Assembly (NCBI GenBank): GCA_963738185.1
Contig: CAVTVA010000001.1
Coordinates: 868,001-932,000, forward strand
Length of the DNA: 64,000 nucleotides
DNA from: AP-15 sp963738185
GTDB taxonomy: Bacteria > Pseudomonadota > Alphaproteobacteria > ATCC43930 > CGMCC-115725
Reading direction: 5' to 3'
The position numbers were made by a program, and so were the translations under genes. Of this stretch, positions 28,805-38,459 are shown one piece after another. Under the pieces are notes generated by a model, which saw only the letters and a list, made by a program, of their open reading frames with translations, searched no databases and was not told the origin of the DNA. How positions within the stretch are numbered: the stretch's first letter is position 1; every line of letters begins with the position of its first letter.

Positions 28805-29775
28805 CCGGCAACTTCACGCTCTGCGTCGGCACCGTCGGCAGCGGCGCCTGGACCAGCCCCGACGGCGGCGAAAGCTGGCAGCGGGTGCGCAGCGGTTTGT
28901 GGGGCGAAAGCCGAGTCTACGGGCTCGCCGTACACCCGCGCGAGTCGCGCACGGTTTTTGCCGGCGCCGATGACGGCATCTACCAGAGCCGCGACGGCGG
29001 GCAGAAATTCGAGCGCCTCAACTCGCCGATGAACAAAATGGACGTGTGGAAGATCGCGTTCGATCCCGCCGACCCAGACACGATCTATGCCGGGACCCGG
29101 CCGGCGGCGCTGTTCCGCTCAAAGGATGGCGGGCGCGGCTGGAAACAGCTGGGCGTCGACATGGTCGAGGAGTGCCCCAATGTCGGCGTGCCGCGGGTGA
29201 CCGCGCTGACCGTCGATCCGTCCGACCGTAATATCGTTTGGGCCGGGGTCGAGGTCGATGGCGTGCGCCGCAGCCTCGACGGCGGCGAAACCTGGACGCG
29301 GATCGGCGGCGGCCTCAGCGACCCCGACATCCACGATGTCGCGGTGCGCGGCGCCGGCAACGCCAAGACCGTGCTGACCAGCACGCCGCGCGAGATCTTT
29401 GCCAGCGGCGACAAGGGCGAGAGTTGGCAGGGGCTCGGCGTCGGCAAGCAGTTTGGCCTGCCGTACTGCCGCAGCCTGGCGCTGAAAACCGACGACCCGA
29501 GCACCCTATTCGTTGCCACCGGCGATGGCGCCGCCGGCAGCACCGGTGCGATCCAGCGCTCGAAAGACGGCGGCAACAGCTGGGAAGAGCTGCCGTTGCC
29601 GGTCAAGCCGAACTCGCCGATCTGGGCGTTTGCGACGCATGCCGCGGATCCCGGCCTGATCCTCGCTTGCAGCCACTACGGCGAGCTCTACGCCAGCCAG
29701 AATGCCGGCGATTCGTGGCGCAAGCTGCCGCGCGAGTTCACCGAGATCCGCGCGCTTGCCTGGACCCCAAACTAA
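28801..29775 (+). CDS. Asp-box (BNR/sortilin-type) beta-propeller protein
   Basis: A 324-residue cytoplasmic protein with no signal peptide. Seven Asp-box motifs of the S-x-D-x-G-x-x-W type are seen: SPDGGESWQ, SRDGGQKFE, SKDGGRGWK, SLDGGETWT, SGDKGESWQ, SKDGGNSWE and SQNAGDSWR. Seven such turns fit a seven-bladed propeller. No sialidase catalytic residues (Arg triad) are recognisable, so it is more likely a binding or assembly protein than a glycosidase. It is translationally coupled to the VOC gene before it, suggesting a shared role. Confidence 0.85.
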   Translation: MTGNFTLCVGTVGSGAWTSPDGGESWQRVRSGLWGESRVYGLAVHPRESRTVFAGADDGIYQSRDGGQKFERLNSPMNKMDVWKIAFDPADPDTIYAGTRPAALFRSKDGGRGWKQLGVDMVEECPNVGVPRVTALTVDPSDRNIVWAGVEVDGVRRSLDGGETWTRIGGGLSDPDIHDVAVRGAGNAKTVLTSTPREIFASGDKGESWQGLGVGKQFGLPYCRSLALKTDDPSTLFVATGDGAAGSTGAIQRSKDGGNSWEELPLPVKPNSPIWAFATHAADPGLILACSHYGELYASQNAGDSWRKLPREFTEIRALAWTPN

Positions 29776-29819
29776 ATCGGCACACCTTGGTGTTCGAGCG
29801 CCCATTTCTCAGACTGTGA

Positions 29820-29980
29820 CCCGCAGTCTTCCCCTCTCCCCCCGCCGCCGGGGGGAGAGGGCAGGGTGAGGGGGGCCAAGCAATATGGGCACCCCGCCCG
29901 CCTCACGCGCTCGATCGCTGCGGGGGCCCACCTCACCCTCCCACGCCTTTGGCGCGGGCCCCTCCCTCTCCCCCCTCGGG
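29820..29980. repeat. Two GC-rich palindromic repeats after the propeller gene
   Basis: A CTCTCCCCCC/GGGGGGAGAG hairpin near 29828-29858 and a CTCTCCCCCC/GGGGTGGAGAG hairpin near 29967-29990. They flank a short spacer and belong to the CCCC-GGGG interspersed class. The first may end transcription of the propeller gene. The second overlaps the start region of the next gene. Confidence 0.55.
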
Positions 29981-30649
29981 GTGGAGAGGGTAAGCACAGC
30001 AGGCCTCCTAGCGAAGTTTGCGGTGGCGCTCCTCGCGACCGCCCTTGCTGCAACCATCGCGAAGGCAGCGGACCGGGTCACGGCCGCCGCGGTGTGGCGC
30101 CCGCCGGACGGGTTCAATGCACGCTTCCACAAGCGTTGCGACGGCCACGCCGGCACCGCGTTCGACGATTGCTTTGCCGCCTCGATGGCCAAAGCCGGGG
30201 CATCGCCCGAGGCGCTCGCCTTTACCCGGCGGCTCGACAACGACGCGTACCTCCAGGCCCTGGACGCCGCCGGCGGCCCGATTGCCGTGGCCCACGTGTT
30301 CTTTCCGTTCGCCGCGAACGAGAACCGCGCCTGGTTTCTGGTCAACGGCAGCCCGGCGCTGATCAACGTCGACAATTGGCGAAACCTGGACCTTTCCCGG
30401 ATGCGCTCGTCCGCAGCTTACCTTCAGATCTATCATAACCACCGCAACGTCACCTTTTGGCAGGGCGACCGCGGCCCCGCGGGGCCAGAGGTCGCGCAGA
30501 ACGGGCGAGAATTTGTCGTCGGCTATCTGCTGCGCAACCTGTGCCACGCTTGCGCGATCATCGGCCGGGTCCGCTACGCCTTCGACTTCGACGCCAGCGG
30601 AAAATTCCTCGGCACCCGCCTCGTATCGGTCACACCGGCCGGCCAATAG
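29981..30649 (+). CDS. Secreted protein of unknown function
   Basis: About 222 residues from a GTG at 29981; the exact start is uncertain because the region is a palindromic repeat with no clear Met. The N-terminus is a signal segment (LLAKFAVALLATALAATIAK, cleavage after AKA). The mature part has a Cys pair in HKRCDGHAGTAFDDCFAASM, a strand VAHVFFPFAANENRAWFLVN and a second Cys pair in LLRNLCHACAIIGRVRYAFD. I do not recognise a named family. The paired Cys suggest disulfides in the periplasm. Convergent with priA. Confidence 0.6.
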   Translation: MERVSTAGLLAKFAVALLATALAATIAKAADRVTAAAVWRPPDGFNARFHKRCDGHAGTAFDDCFAASMAKAGASPEALAFTRRLDNDAYLQALDAAGGPIAVAHVFFPFAANENRAWFLVNGSPALINVDNWRNLDLSRMRSSAAYLQIYHNHRNVTFWQGDRGPAGPEVAQNGREFVVGYLLRNLCHACAIIGRVRYAFDFDASGKFLGTRLVSVTPAGQ

Positions 30650-30669
30650 GCGCAAGAGTGCCCGGCGAT

Positions 30670-32949
30670 TTAAAGAAAGCTGTAGGGGTCGATGTCGAGT
30701 TGCAGCCGGACCGAGCCGCCGAGCCGCACTCGCGCGAGCCAATCGCGCAGCAGCGCCTGTAAATTCACCCTGCGCTCGGCCTTGACCAGAAAGCGGCGGC
30801 GGTGCCGGCCGCGCAAGACCGCGAGCGGAGCCGGCGCCGGGCCGAGCACACTGACACCGGGCAGCTGGGGGGCGGCGCGGGACAAGGCTTGGGCGGCGAA
30901 ATCGACCGATTCGGCGTCGGCGGCGCTGACGATCAGCGCGGCGAGCCGGCCAAAGGGTGGCAGCCCAGCGTCGCGCCGCGCCGCCGCCTCGGCTTCGATA
31001 AAGCGGTCGCGGTCGCCGGCCGCCAGCGCCTTCATCACCGGGCTGTCGGGCATAAAGGTCTGGATCAGCACCCGCCCCTTGCGTTCGGCCCGGCCGGCCC
31101 GGCCGCCGACCTGGTGCAACAGCTGAAAGGTGCGTTCGGCCGCGCGCAGGTCGCCGCCGCTGAGCCCGAGATCCGCGTCGACCACGCCGACCAGGGTCAG
31201 CATCGGAAAATGGTGGCCCTTGGCGACGATCTGGGTCCCGATCAGCACATCGTAGCGCCGCTCGGCCATCGCCTGCGCCAGCTCGGCCGCGGCCCGCGGC
31301 CCGGGCAACAGGTCGCTGACCATCAGCGCGGTGCGCGCCGCGGGAAACCGCGTCGCCACCTCTTCGGCGAGGCGCTCGACCCCCGGCCCGCACGCGGCGA
31401 GCGTCCCGGCGGTCAGGCATTCCGGGCACAAAGGCGGCACCTTCTCGGCATGGCCGCAATGATGGCACAGGAGGCGGCCGGTAAAGCGATGCTCGACCAG
31501 CCAGGCGGTGCAGCTCGGGCACTGGAAGCGGTGGCCGCAGGCGCGGCACAGGGTCAAGGGCGCATAGCCGCGGCGGTTCAGGAACAACAGCGACTGCTCG
31601 CCGGCCGCCAGCGTCGCCGCAATCTCGCTAACCAGCGGCGGCGACAGGAAACGCCCGCGTTCCATTCGTTCGCGGCGCAGATCGACGAGGCGGATCGCGG
31701 GCAGCTCGGCGGCTGCGTGGCGATGCGGCAGGACGACCCGTTGGTAACGGCCGCGCGCAACATTGACCACGGTCTCGAGCGACGGGGTCGCCGAGGCCAG
31801 CACGATCGGGATGCCGGAGAGCGAGGCACGCAGCACCGCCATGTCGCGGGCCTGGTAGCAGACCCCGTCCTCCTGCTTGTAGGAGGGGTCGTGCTCCTCA
31901 TCGACGACGATCAGCCCGAGCTTGGCGAACGGCAGGAACAGCGCCGAGCGGGCGCCGACCACGACTGGCGCCCGGCCGGCGGCGACGGCGCGCCAAGCGT
32001 CGCGGCGCTCGGTCCGTCCGATCTCGGAATGCCACTGCGCCGGCGGCGCGCCAAACCGCTCGCGAAAGCGCGCCAGCCACTGCGCGCCGAGCGCGATCTC
32101 CGGCAGCAGCACCAGCACCTGACAGCCGGCGGCAATTGCGGCGGCGATCGCGGCGAAATACGTTTCGGTCTTGCCCGAGCCGGTGACCCCGTCGAGCAGG
32201 GTCACGCCAAACCCACCCGAATCGACCCGGCCGACGAGCCGTTGCGCGGCCACCGCCTGGTCGGGGGACAGCGCCGGAGCGGGCCGACGCCAGTCCGGCG
32301 CCGCCACCGCAGCGGGTTCGGCCGCGACCAGGCGCTCTACGATCAGCCCGCCGGCGGCGAGATCGCGCACGACGCCGGCGCCGCAGCCGGCAAGCCGCGC
32401 CGCCTCGGCAGCGGGGAGCGGCGCCGCATCGCGCAACAGCTCGAGCACGCGGCGGCGCGCGGGCGTCAGGCGCGCGGAAGTCTCGGGGCCGGCCAGTGCC
32501 ACGAGCCCGGCCGCGGACGCGCTGCACAGCCGCCGAGGTCGCGGCGGCTGCAACGCCTCGGGGATGCTCATCGCCATGCGCAGCACGGCTCCCGGCGGCG
32601 CCATCGTGTAGGCGGCGACGCGCTCGACAAAGCGGCGCAGGTCGGGCGAGAGCGCGCGGACCGGCAGGGTTTCGAGGATCGGTTTCAGCCGCTCTGCCGA
32701 AAGCTTGCCTCCCGCCCCGTCCCAGGCAACGCCGACGAGACTGCGCCCGCCGAGCGGGACACGGACAAATGAGCCGGGCTGCGGCGGTGCTGTCCCGTGG
32801 GGGATCAGGTAGTCGAGCGGCTCCGGCAGCGGCAATGGCAACAGCACGCGAACCCGTTCCACGGTATCGCCCGGGAGGGTGTGCTCGATGGTTTCGTCGC
32901 GCTCGCAACCCGGGGCGGCAGCCGCGGAACTGGCATGGCGATCGGGCAT
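30670..32949 (-). CDS. priA: Primosomal protein N' (PriA) replication-restart helicase
   Basis: A 759-residue superfamily 2 DNA helicase that reloads the replisome at stalled forks. The N-terminal DNA-binding domain contains VRVLLPLPLPEPLDYLIP. Helicase motifs are Walker A LLDGVTGSGKTETYF, DEEH box LIVVDEEHDPSYKQ and motif V/VI GRAGRAERKGRVLIQT. The zinc site is complete: CRACGHRFQCPSC, LLCHHCGH and CPEC supply eight Cys. Length is in the usual range (about 730-760). It is divergent from DUF484 and xerC, an arrangement common in alphaproteobacteria. The start may be a later Met or Val because the first ~25 residues are not conserved-looking. Confidence 0.96.
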   Translation of the reverse strand: MPDRHASSAAAAPGCERDETIEHTLPGDTVERVRVLLPLPLPEPLDYLIPHGTAPPQPGSFVRVPLGGRSLVGVAWDGAGGKLSAERLKPILETLPVRALSPDLRRFVERVAAYTMAPPGAVLRMAMSIPEALQPPRPRRLCSASAAGLVALAGPETSARLTPARRRVLELLRDAAPLPAAEAARLAGCGAGVVRDLAAGGLIVERLVAAEPAAVAAPDWRRPAPALSPDQAVAAQRLVGRVDSGGFGVTLLDGVTGSGKTETYFAAIAAAIAAGCQVLVLLPEIALGAQWLARFRERFGAPPAQWHSEIGRTERRDAWRAVAAGRAPVVVGARSALFLPFAKLGLIVVDEEHDPSYKQEDGVCYQARDMAVLRASLSGIPIVLASATPSLETVVNVARGRYQRVVLPHRHAAAELPAIRLVDLRRERMERGRFLSPPLVSEIAATLAAGEQSLLFLNRRGYAPLTLCRACGHRFQCPSCTAWLVEHRFTGRLLCHHCGHAEKVPPLCPECLTAGTLAACGPGVERLAEEVATRFPAARTALMVSDLLPGPRAAAELAQAMAERRYDVLIGTQIVAKGHHFPMLTLVGVVDADLGLSGGDLRAAERTFQLLHQVGGRAGRAERKGRVLIQTFMPDSPVMKALAAGDRDRFIEAEAAARRDAGLPPFGRLAALIVSAADAESVDFAAQALSRAAPQLPGVSVLGPAPAPLAVLRGRHRRRFLVKAERRVNLQALLRDWLARVRLGGSVRLQLDIDPYSFL

Positions 32950-33039
32950 CGGCTAAACTCGCCCGGCAAATGGCGCGCAGCAAGCGTTCTTCGCCAAGCG
33001 CTCTTGCGCGGTGCGCAAGGCGGGCCGGGCGCCGCGCAT

Positions 33040-33071
33040 GGGGTCGGTGTCAGGTGGGGTCGGTGTCAGGT
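33040..33071. repeat. Two perfect 16-base direct repeats between priA and DUF484
   Basis: GGGGTCGGTGTCAGGT occurs twice back to back (33040-33055 and 33056-33071) in the divergent promoter gap. The shared core GGTGTCAGGT could bind a regulator or be an interspersed repeat. No start codon lies between it and the GTG of DUF484 at 33152 in the coding frame. Confidence 0.6.
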
Positions 33072-33151
33072 GGCTTTGGGATGATCGCGTTTTCAGCTGC
33101 CGTCTTCTTCTTCGACTGCCTGCGCCGCGGCGCAACGAGGTGGAGCTAAGA

Positions 33152-33895
33152 GTGGCCGACCGCCCGCAGGACCAGCCAAAGCCGCTCGGCGCCGCTCCGG
33201 CGCCGGGGCAGGCGGCCGTTATCCGCGCCGGCGATGTCATCGCCTACCTGCGCGAACATCCCGATTTCCTCGAACGCCATCCCGACGCGCTGCATCTGCT
33301 GCGCGCGCCGAGCCGCGGCAGCGGTGACGGGGTGGTCGATTTTCAGCACTTCATGCTCGAACGCCTGCGCCATGACCTGGGCCGATTGCGCGACGAGCAG
33401 CAGAGCCTGATCGCGCTGAGCCGCGGCAACCTCGCCGGCCAATGCCGTGTGCACAAGGCGATCTTGGCGATGCTGAAGGCGCTGAGCTTTGAGCATTTGC
33501 TGCAGGTCGTCACCACCGACCTCGCCGTCTTGATCGATGTCGATGTCGTCACCCTCGGGGTCGAGAGCACCGCGGCGCGCACCACCCGCCTGCCGGTTCC
33601 CGGGGTCCACCTGCTGCGCGCGGGCATGGTCGACCAGCTGCTCGGCCCCGACCGCGACGCGTTCTTATGCACCGACATCAAGGGCGACCCGGCATTGTTC
33701 GGCGGGGCCGCCGGGCTGGTGCGCTCGCAGGCGCTGCTGCGCCTGTCTTTTGGCCGCTCGGGGCCGGGCGGGCTGATGTGCATCGGCACCCGCAAGGCCG
33801 ATACGTTCTGCCCCGGCCTCGGCACCGAATTATTAAGCTTTCTCGCCCGCGCCGTCGAGATCACGATCGCCCAGTGGCTCGAACGCGGCCGGTGA
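33152..33895 (+). CDS. DUF484 family protein
   Basis: A 247-residue protein of the DUF484 family, a GAF-like fold usually encoded beside xerC. Its N-terminal helix motif VIAYLREHPDFLERHPDALHLL (near 25-46) is the family hallmark, followed by VDFQHFMLERLRHDL. The GTG start at 33152 follows GGTGGAG; the longer open frame upstream runs through the direct repeats and is not protein-like. The family's role is not firmly known; the link to xerC suggests chromosome dimer resolution or its regulation. The gene ends 173 bases before xerC. Confidence 0.85.
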   Translation: MADRPQDQPKPLGAAPAPGQAAVIRAGDVIAYLREHPDFLERHPDALHLLRAPSRGSGDGVVDFQHFMLERLRHDLGRLRDEQQSLIALSRGNLAGQCRVHKAILAMLKALSFEHLLQVVTTDLAVLIDVDVVTLGVESTAARTTRLPVPGVHLLRAGMVDQLLGPDRDAFLCTDIKGDPALFGGAAGLVRSQALLRLSFGRSGPGGLMCIGTRKADTFCPGLGTELLSFLARAVEITIAQWLERGR

Positions 33896-33967
33896 TTCGC
33901 GGGGAAAAGAAGCCCGCCAAGCGCGCCGGGGCTTCCGTGACGACGAGTGCGGCCCTGACCCAACCAG

Positions 33968-34012
33968 CCCCCACCCATTCCCTCCCCCGCACGCGGGGGA
34001 GGGCTAGGGAGG
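33968..34012. repeat. Palindromic repeat upstream of xerC
   Basis: CCTCCCCCGC faces GCGGGGGAGG around an AC loop, followed by a G-rich tail. It is the same class as the copies at 2801 and 55874. Translated in the xerC frame it reads like added coding sequence, so gene callers could wrongly extend xerC upstream. Confidence 0.65.
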
Positions 34013-34068
34013 GGGCCGACCCTGCGCTCTCCGACAGCGAGGCAGCTGCCGGTGCCGGACAGAAACGG

Positions 34069-35037
34069 ATGTTCCCGGCATTGCCGGAACCCATCCCGTT
34101 GGTGCGGTTTTCGGCTGCCGACGAGCTGCGCGCGGCGATCGGGTTGTGGATGGCGTGGCTGGCAGGCGAGCGCCGCGCCTCGGCGCATACCATCGCCGCC
34201 TATGGAAGCGACCTCGCGTTTTTTCTCGATTTTCTGACCGGGCATCTGGCGGCCGTGCCGAGCCTCGCAGCGATCGACCAGTTGCGCCCGGCCGATTTCC
34301 GCGCCTATCTGGCGCAGCGCGCCGGCGAGGGCATCGAGCGCAGCTCGTTGGCGCGAGGCTTGTCGGTGCTGCGCGGCTTTGTGCGGTTTCTGCAGCGGCG
34401 AGAGCTCGCCTCGACCACCGCCCTTGCGGCCTTGCGCGGGCCCAAATTGCCGCCCGGCGTGCCCAAGCCGCTTTCCGTCGAGGACGCGATCGCCGCGATC
34501 GACGCCGCCGGCGACCTCACCCGAGAGGTTTGGCAGGGCAAGCGCGACACCGCGCTGTTGGCGCTGATCTATGGCTGCGGGCTGCGGCTGTCGGAGGCGC
34601 TGGGCCTGACCCGCGCCGAAGCCCCGTTGGGCGAGGCGCTGACGATCATCGGCAAAGGCCGCAAGCAGCGCCAGCTGCCGGTGTTGCCAGCGGTGCGCAC
34701 CGCGACCGCCGACTATCTCGCCGCCTGCCCTTATGCGCTCTCGGCGCAGGGCCCGCTGTTCGTCGGCGCGCGCGGCGGTCCGTTGCATCCCCGCCTGGTG
34801 CAGCGGCAGATGGAAGCGCTGCGCAGATATCTGCAGCTGCCGGACACCGCGACGCCGCATGCGCTGCGCCACAGCTTTGCGACGCATCTCTTGGGCGCCG
34901 GCGGCGATCTGCGCGCGATCCAGGAGCTCTTGGGCCATGCCAGCCTGTCGACGACGCAGCGCTACACCTCGGTCGAGAGCGAACGGCTGCTCGCCGTCTA
35001 CGACAGTGCGCATCCGCGCGCCCGGCTGCCGCATTGA
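34069..35037 (+). CDS. xerC: Tyrosine recombinase XerC
   Basis: A 322-residue site-specific recombinase. The N-terminal core-binding domain includes SAHTIAAYGSDLAFFLDFLT. All catalytic residues are visible: Arg in YGCGLRLSEALGL, Lys in IIGKGRKQRQLPV, His-x-x-Arg in HALRHSFATHLL, His in QELLGHASLSTTQ and Tyr in QRYTSVESERL. It works with XerD at dif to resolve chromosome dimers. I start it at MFPALPEPIP, after the palindromic repeat, because upstream sequence is repeat-derived. Located behind DUF484, as is usual. Confidence 0.93.
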   Translation: MFPALPEPIPLVRFSAADELRAAIGLWMAWLAGERRASAHTIAAYGSDLAFFLDFLTGHLAAVPSLAAIDQLRPADFRAYLAQRAGEGIERSSLARGLSVLRGFVRFLQRRELASTTALAALRGPKLPPGVPKPLSVEDAIAAIDAAGDLTREVWQGKRDTALLALIYGCGLRLSEALGLTRAEAPLGEALTIIGKGRKQRQLPVLPAVRTATADYLAACPYALSAQGPLFVGARGGPLHPRLVQRQMEALRRYLQLPDTATPHALRHSFATHLLGAGGDLRAIQELLGHASLSTTQRYTSVESERLLAVYDSAHPRARLPH

Positions 35038-35066
35038 GTCGCCACGCGCACTGAAAGGAGGGGACG

Positions 35067-35828
35067 GTGGATCTCGGCCTGCGGGGGAAGAAGGCGATCG
35101 TCACCGGCGGCAGCCGCGGCATCGGCCGGGCGATCTGCGCGCTGCTGGCCGAAGAGGGCTGCGACGTGGCGCTGTGCGCGCGCGGTGAAGCGGGCGTTGA
35201 AGAGGCGGTGACGGCGCTCGCCGGCATGGGCGTGAAGGCGCATGGCGGCATCGTCGATGTCGCCGACACGAAAGCTCTGCGCGGCTGGGTCGCCGAGGCG
35301 GCCGAAAAGCTCGGCGGGCTCGACATCTTTGTCGCCAATGTCAGCGCGCTGGCCCAGGCGATGGACGAAGATTCCTGGCGGCGCAGCCTCGATATCGATG
35401 TGCTGGGCACCGTCGCCGGGGTCGAGGCGGCGACCCCGTTCCTCGAGCAATCCTCGGCCGGTTCGATCGTCGTGATCGGCACCACCGGGGCGATCGAAAT
35501 CGCCGGCGCGCCGCGCCCCTACGCCTCGGTCAAGGCGGCGCTGGTCCCCTATGTCAAGGCGCTGGCTCGCAATCTGGCGCCAAAGGGGGTGCGCGCCAAC
35601 ATGGTCTCGCCCGGCAACGTCTATTTCAAAGGCGGTGTGTGGAACGTGCTGGAGGAGAGCAACCCGGAGCTGTTTCGCACGATGGTCGGGCGCAACCCGA
35701 TGGGCCGCATGGGGACGCCCAACGAAGTGGCCAACGCCGTCGTCTTTCTCGCCAGCCCGCGCGCCAGCTTTATCACCGGCACCAATTTGATCATCGACGG
35801 CGCGCTCACCCAGCGCGTCCAGTTCTGA
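35067..35828 (+). CDS. Short-chain dehydrogenase/reductase
   Basis: A 253-residue classical SDR. The nucleotide-binding loop is VTGGSRGIGRA (about 12-22) and the catalytic Tyr-Lys pair is in RPYASVKAALV. The usual NNAG is replaced by VANVSALAQA, a variation seen in some subfamilies. The C-terminus GTNLIIDGALTQ is standard. GTG start after AAAGGAGGGG. It follows xerC by 29 bases but has no functional link to it. Substrate unknown. Confidence 0.9.
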   Translation: MDLGLRGKKAIVTGGSRGIGRAICALLAEEGCDVALCARGEAGVEEAVTALAGMGVKAHGGIVDVADTKALRGWVAEAAEKLGGLDIFVANVSALAQAMDEDSWRRSLDIDVLGTVAGVEAATPFLEQSSAGSIVVIGTTGAIEIAGAPRPYASVKAALVPYVKALARNLAPKGVRANMVSPGNVYFKGGVWNVLEESNPELFRTMVGRNPMGRMGTPNEVANAVVFLASPRASFITGTNLIIDGALTQRVQF

Positions 35829-36069
35829 CGCCGGTCAACCTAGATTAGCTCGGCGATTTGCGCGGGGCTGCACACCGCCCTCCATCCGATCCGCGCACCC
35901 GTTCGCTTGTTGACAAGCCCGACCGACCGGTGGGAGCATCGGGAAAGTAGCTTACGTCAATCCAAACACGCGCGGTAGCTTAGCCCAACCGGCGCAGCGC
36001 CGATAAAGATGCAAGGCCACGGTGGATCCAGAGCCGTGGAAAATGGGGAAAAACCTAGGAGGATTCGAG

Positions 36070-37753
36070 ATGAGTCATTTGCGCGGAAGATCACGAACCT
36101 TTGGGCTCTCGGCTCTTGTTGGTTTTTCAGTTCTAGTCTTCGGATTGAGCGGCGCAGCCTTGGCGCAAAATTACATACCGGATGGGCCGAACGTCCCACT
36201 CATTACATTGAATGAAAGCCAACAGGGTGCTGCCGGCTTGCCGCCGCTGCCGGTGCCTCCACCCAATGGCTGGAACCAGCAGTCGATCTGGAACATGAAG
36301 GTGGTGGGGTTCAACGACAATCAGGGCCGCCCCAGCTCGGATGACGGTTGGATTGAAAACCAAAACGGCCGCTACATCCTTTACATGACCGACAGCGGCG
36401 GCAGCGCCTACAATCCGCTGACCGGAAAAGTGGAGCCAAACGGCACCTCGCTGATCGACGTGACCAACCCTCGCCATCCGGTTTTCCTGCATCATATCGC
36501 CTCGACCACCGGCAGCGCGTCGCATGTCGCGGTGTGCGGCGGAAACACCTTGCCGCATGGGACGAAGAACCACTGGTACATGCTGCGGCATGACGGGTCG
36601 ATCAATCAGGAGATTTGGGACGTCACCGATCCAAAGAACCCGGTTCGAACTCGAAGTCATCCTCAGCGGGCTCAACGCCACGCACCACGATTGGTGGGAA
36701 TGCGACACCGGGATTGCCTATCTGATCGCCGGCAGCGCCTCCGATGGCTGGCATTCGGGGCAGCACGTCTACATCTATGACATCAGCAATCCCTATAAGC
36801 CGGTTTTCATCCGTCAGTGGGGGTTGGTTGGTCAGCAGCCCGGTGCGTCGGCAACGGCGCAAAGCTGTTATAACGATCCTACCGGGGTCAATGGCCCGTG
36901 CTACGAAGGCGTGACCAACCCCGCCGGGCCGGGAAACCCTGAAATGGTTCACCAGGTGTACTCGGCAGGGACGGCAATAAATCGGGTATACCTTCCCTAC
37001 GGTGTCAGCAGCACCGGCGTGTTTCAGATCGTCGACCGGCAGAAACTGCTGAACGGGTGCAAGGTCGCGAGTGCTTCGTCGAGTTGCGCGAACAGCCCGA
37101 GCCAGGCCGACCTGCTCTATCCGCAAATCAGCTACACCACGACAAATCCCAACCAGGGAGGGCACACCAGCATCCCGATCTTTGGTGTGCCGATCCCGCA
37201 GGCCCAGCAAAACTTTCTCGACGGCACACCCCAGAAATACGACCTCTTGGCGGTGACGTCCGAGGACACGACCAACGATTGCCTTGGGCAGCCGTGGAAA
37301 AACGCGCAGCTCTTGGACATCACCAACGATCTGGCGATCTGGCCGATTTCCTCGATGACGGTCGGCCAGTTCCCCGGAAATTTCTGCGCCAAGGGCGCCC
37401 GCTTTGGCACCCACGAGCTCAATCGAGAAATTTATGCCCCGTACTATGGGAAGATTATCGTGGTTGCCATGTTCAACGCCGGCTTGCAGGTGTTTGATAT
37501 TCGCGACCCATACAACCCGAGGCGCGTCGCCTATTTCATCCAGGCGCCGAACCGCAACACCCAGGCCAGCTGCGGGACGTACCAAGGAAATACGAATTAC
37601 TGTCGGAACGCGATCTTTTCCGATTTGGGCGAGGTCGATGATCGCGGCTATATCTACAATCTCGACCGGGCCGGCTCCGGCATGACCGTCCTAAAGCTGA
37701 CCGGAGCCGCCTTGGACGCGGTGACCGCACCCCCGGTCAGAATGCCGCGATGA
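36070..37753 (+). pseudogene. Secreted LVIVD-repeat protein split by a one-base frameshift
   Basis: The ATG at 36070 follows TAGGAGG. Signal peptide LVGFSVLVFGLSGAALAQ is clear. LVIVD-type repeats, which form beta-propeller blades, include SLIDVTNPRHPVFLHHI, IWDVTDPKNPV, VYIYDISNPYKPVFIRQW and LQVFDIRDPYNPRRVAYF. Between about 36640 and 36660 the frame shifts by one: the first part then reads into Arg-rich sequence while the second continues ILSGLNATHHDWWECD. Deleting one A in TTCGAACTCGAA restores 560 residues. The gene is visibly lower in G+C than its neighbours (some lines near 47-60%), hinting at acquisition. Function unknown; probably an extracellular binding protein. Confidence 0.8.
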
Positions 37754-37952
37754 CGCAGCCGCGCCGGACGCCCGGGCGCTGAACGAGTAGGGGTCCTCGC
37801 ATCTGTGCGGAACTCGCGCCGACCTGCTCTTCGCGGGTTTGCGCGGGTTCCGGGCGGGCACCGCAGCGCTGCCGCAATGAGAAACCTTACGGGTCTGGCA
37901 AGCGACCGATCGGGTTCTCGCCAGCGACAGTAGATCGGAGGAAGCCGGCCCG

Positions 37953-38357
37953 ATGAGGTTCTGGAGTCGCTGGTTGCCGAGGACAGCATTCGCGCTGTGC
38001 TGGCTTACGGCGCCGGCCGCCTACAGCGCGAGTGTCGCTGCGGATCCCGGGCAGGCTCGCGACTTCACCGCCGCAACCCTCGCCAAAGTGATCCCGGGGC
38101 ACAGCACCAAAGCCCAGGTCGAGGCGTTGCTCGGCCAGCCATGGCGGACGACCTTTTCCGACGATGCGGATGAGCCAGGCCCGGTCGTGTGGGAGTACCG
38201 CGGTCGTGACCCGAACGGCACCTATCGCGTTCATATCGAATTCAATGCTCAAGACACGACAACCCTGATCGCCGAGATCCCCGACAGCACAGGGGAAGCG
38301 CCGGCACGGGTCGCCAAGCCGTCCCAAAAGGGCAGCTCCGCCGGCCAAGGCCCGTGA
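37953..38357 (+). CDS. Periplasmic BamE/SmpA-like domain protein
   Basis: A 134-residue protein with a signal peptide (FALCWLTAPAAYSASVAA). The segment AKVIPGHSTKAQVEALLGQP then WEYRGRDP matches the small BamE (SmpA/OmlA) fold: a Lys/Thr-rich helix followed by LGxP and a Tyr-containing strand. It has no lipobox, unlike true BamE, so it is more likely one of the many soluble relatives. Starts after CGGAGGAAG. Stand-alone gene with about 200 bases on either side. Confidence 0.7.
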   Translation: MRFWSRWLPRTAFALCWLTAPAAYSASVAADPGQARDFTAATLAKVIPGHSTKAQVEALLGQPWRTTFSDDADEPGPVVWEYRGRDPNGTYRVHIEFNAQDTTTLIAEIPDSTGEAPARVAKPSQKGSSAGQGP

Positions 38358-38459
38358 CCATAAAATCTAGTGCGGTGAACCCGCAATTCGTTCGATCTTG
38401 AGCGACGCGTCCATTGCTTGTCACACTGGCGCAGGCCGGTGCCCATAGCCGAAATGGGT

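Noticed and set aside
36640..36660. Programmed frameshift in the LVIVD gene
   Set aside because: No slippery heptamer or following pseudoknot is apparent; a doubled A in GANTC explains it more simply.
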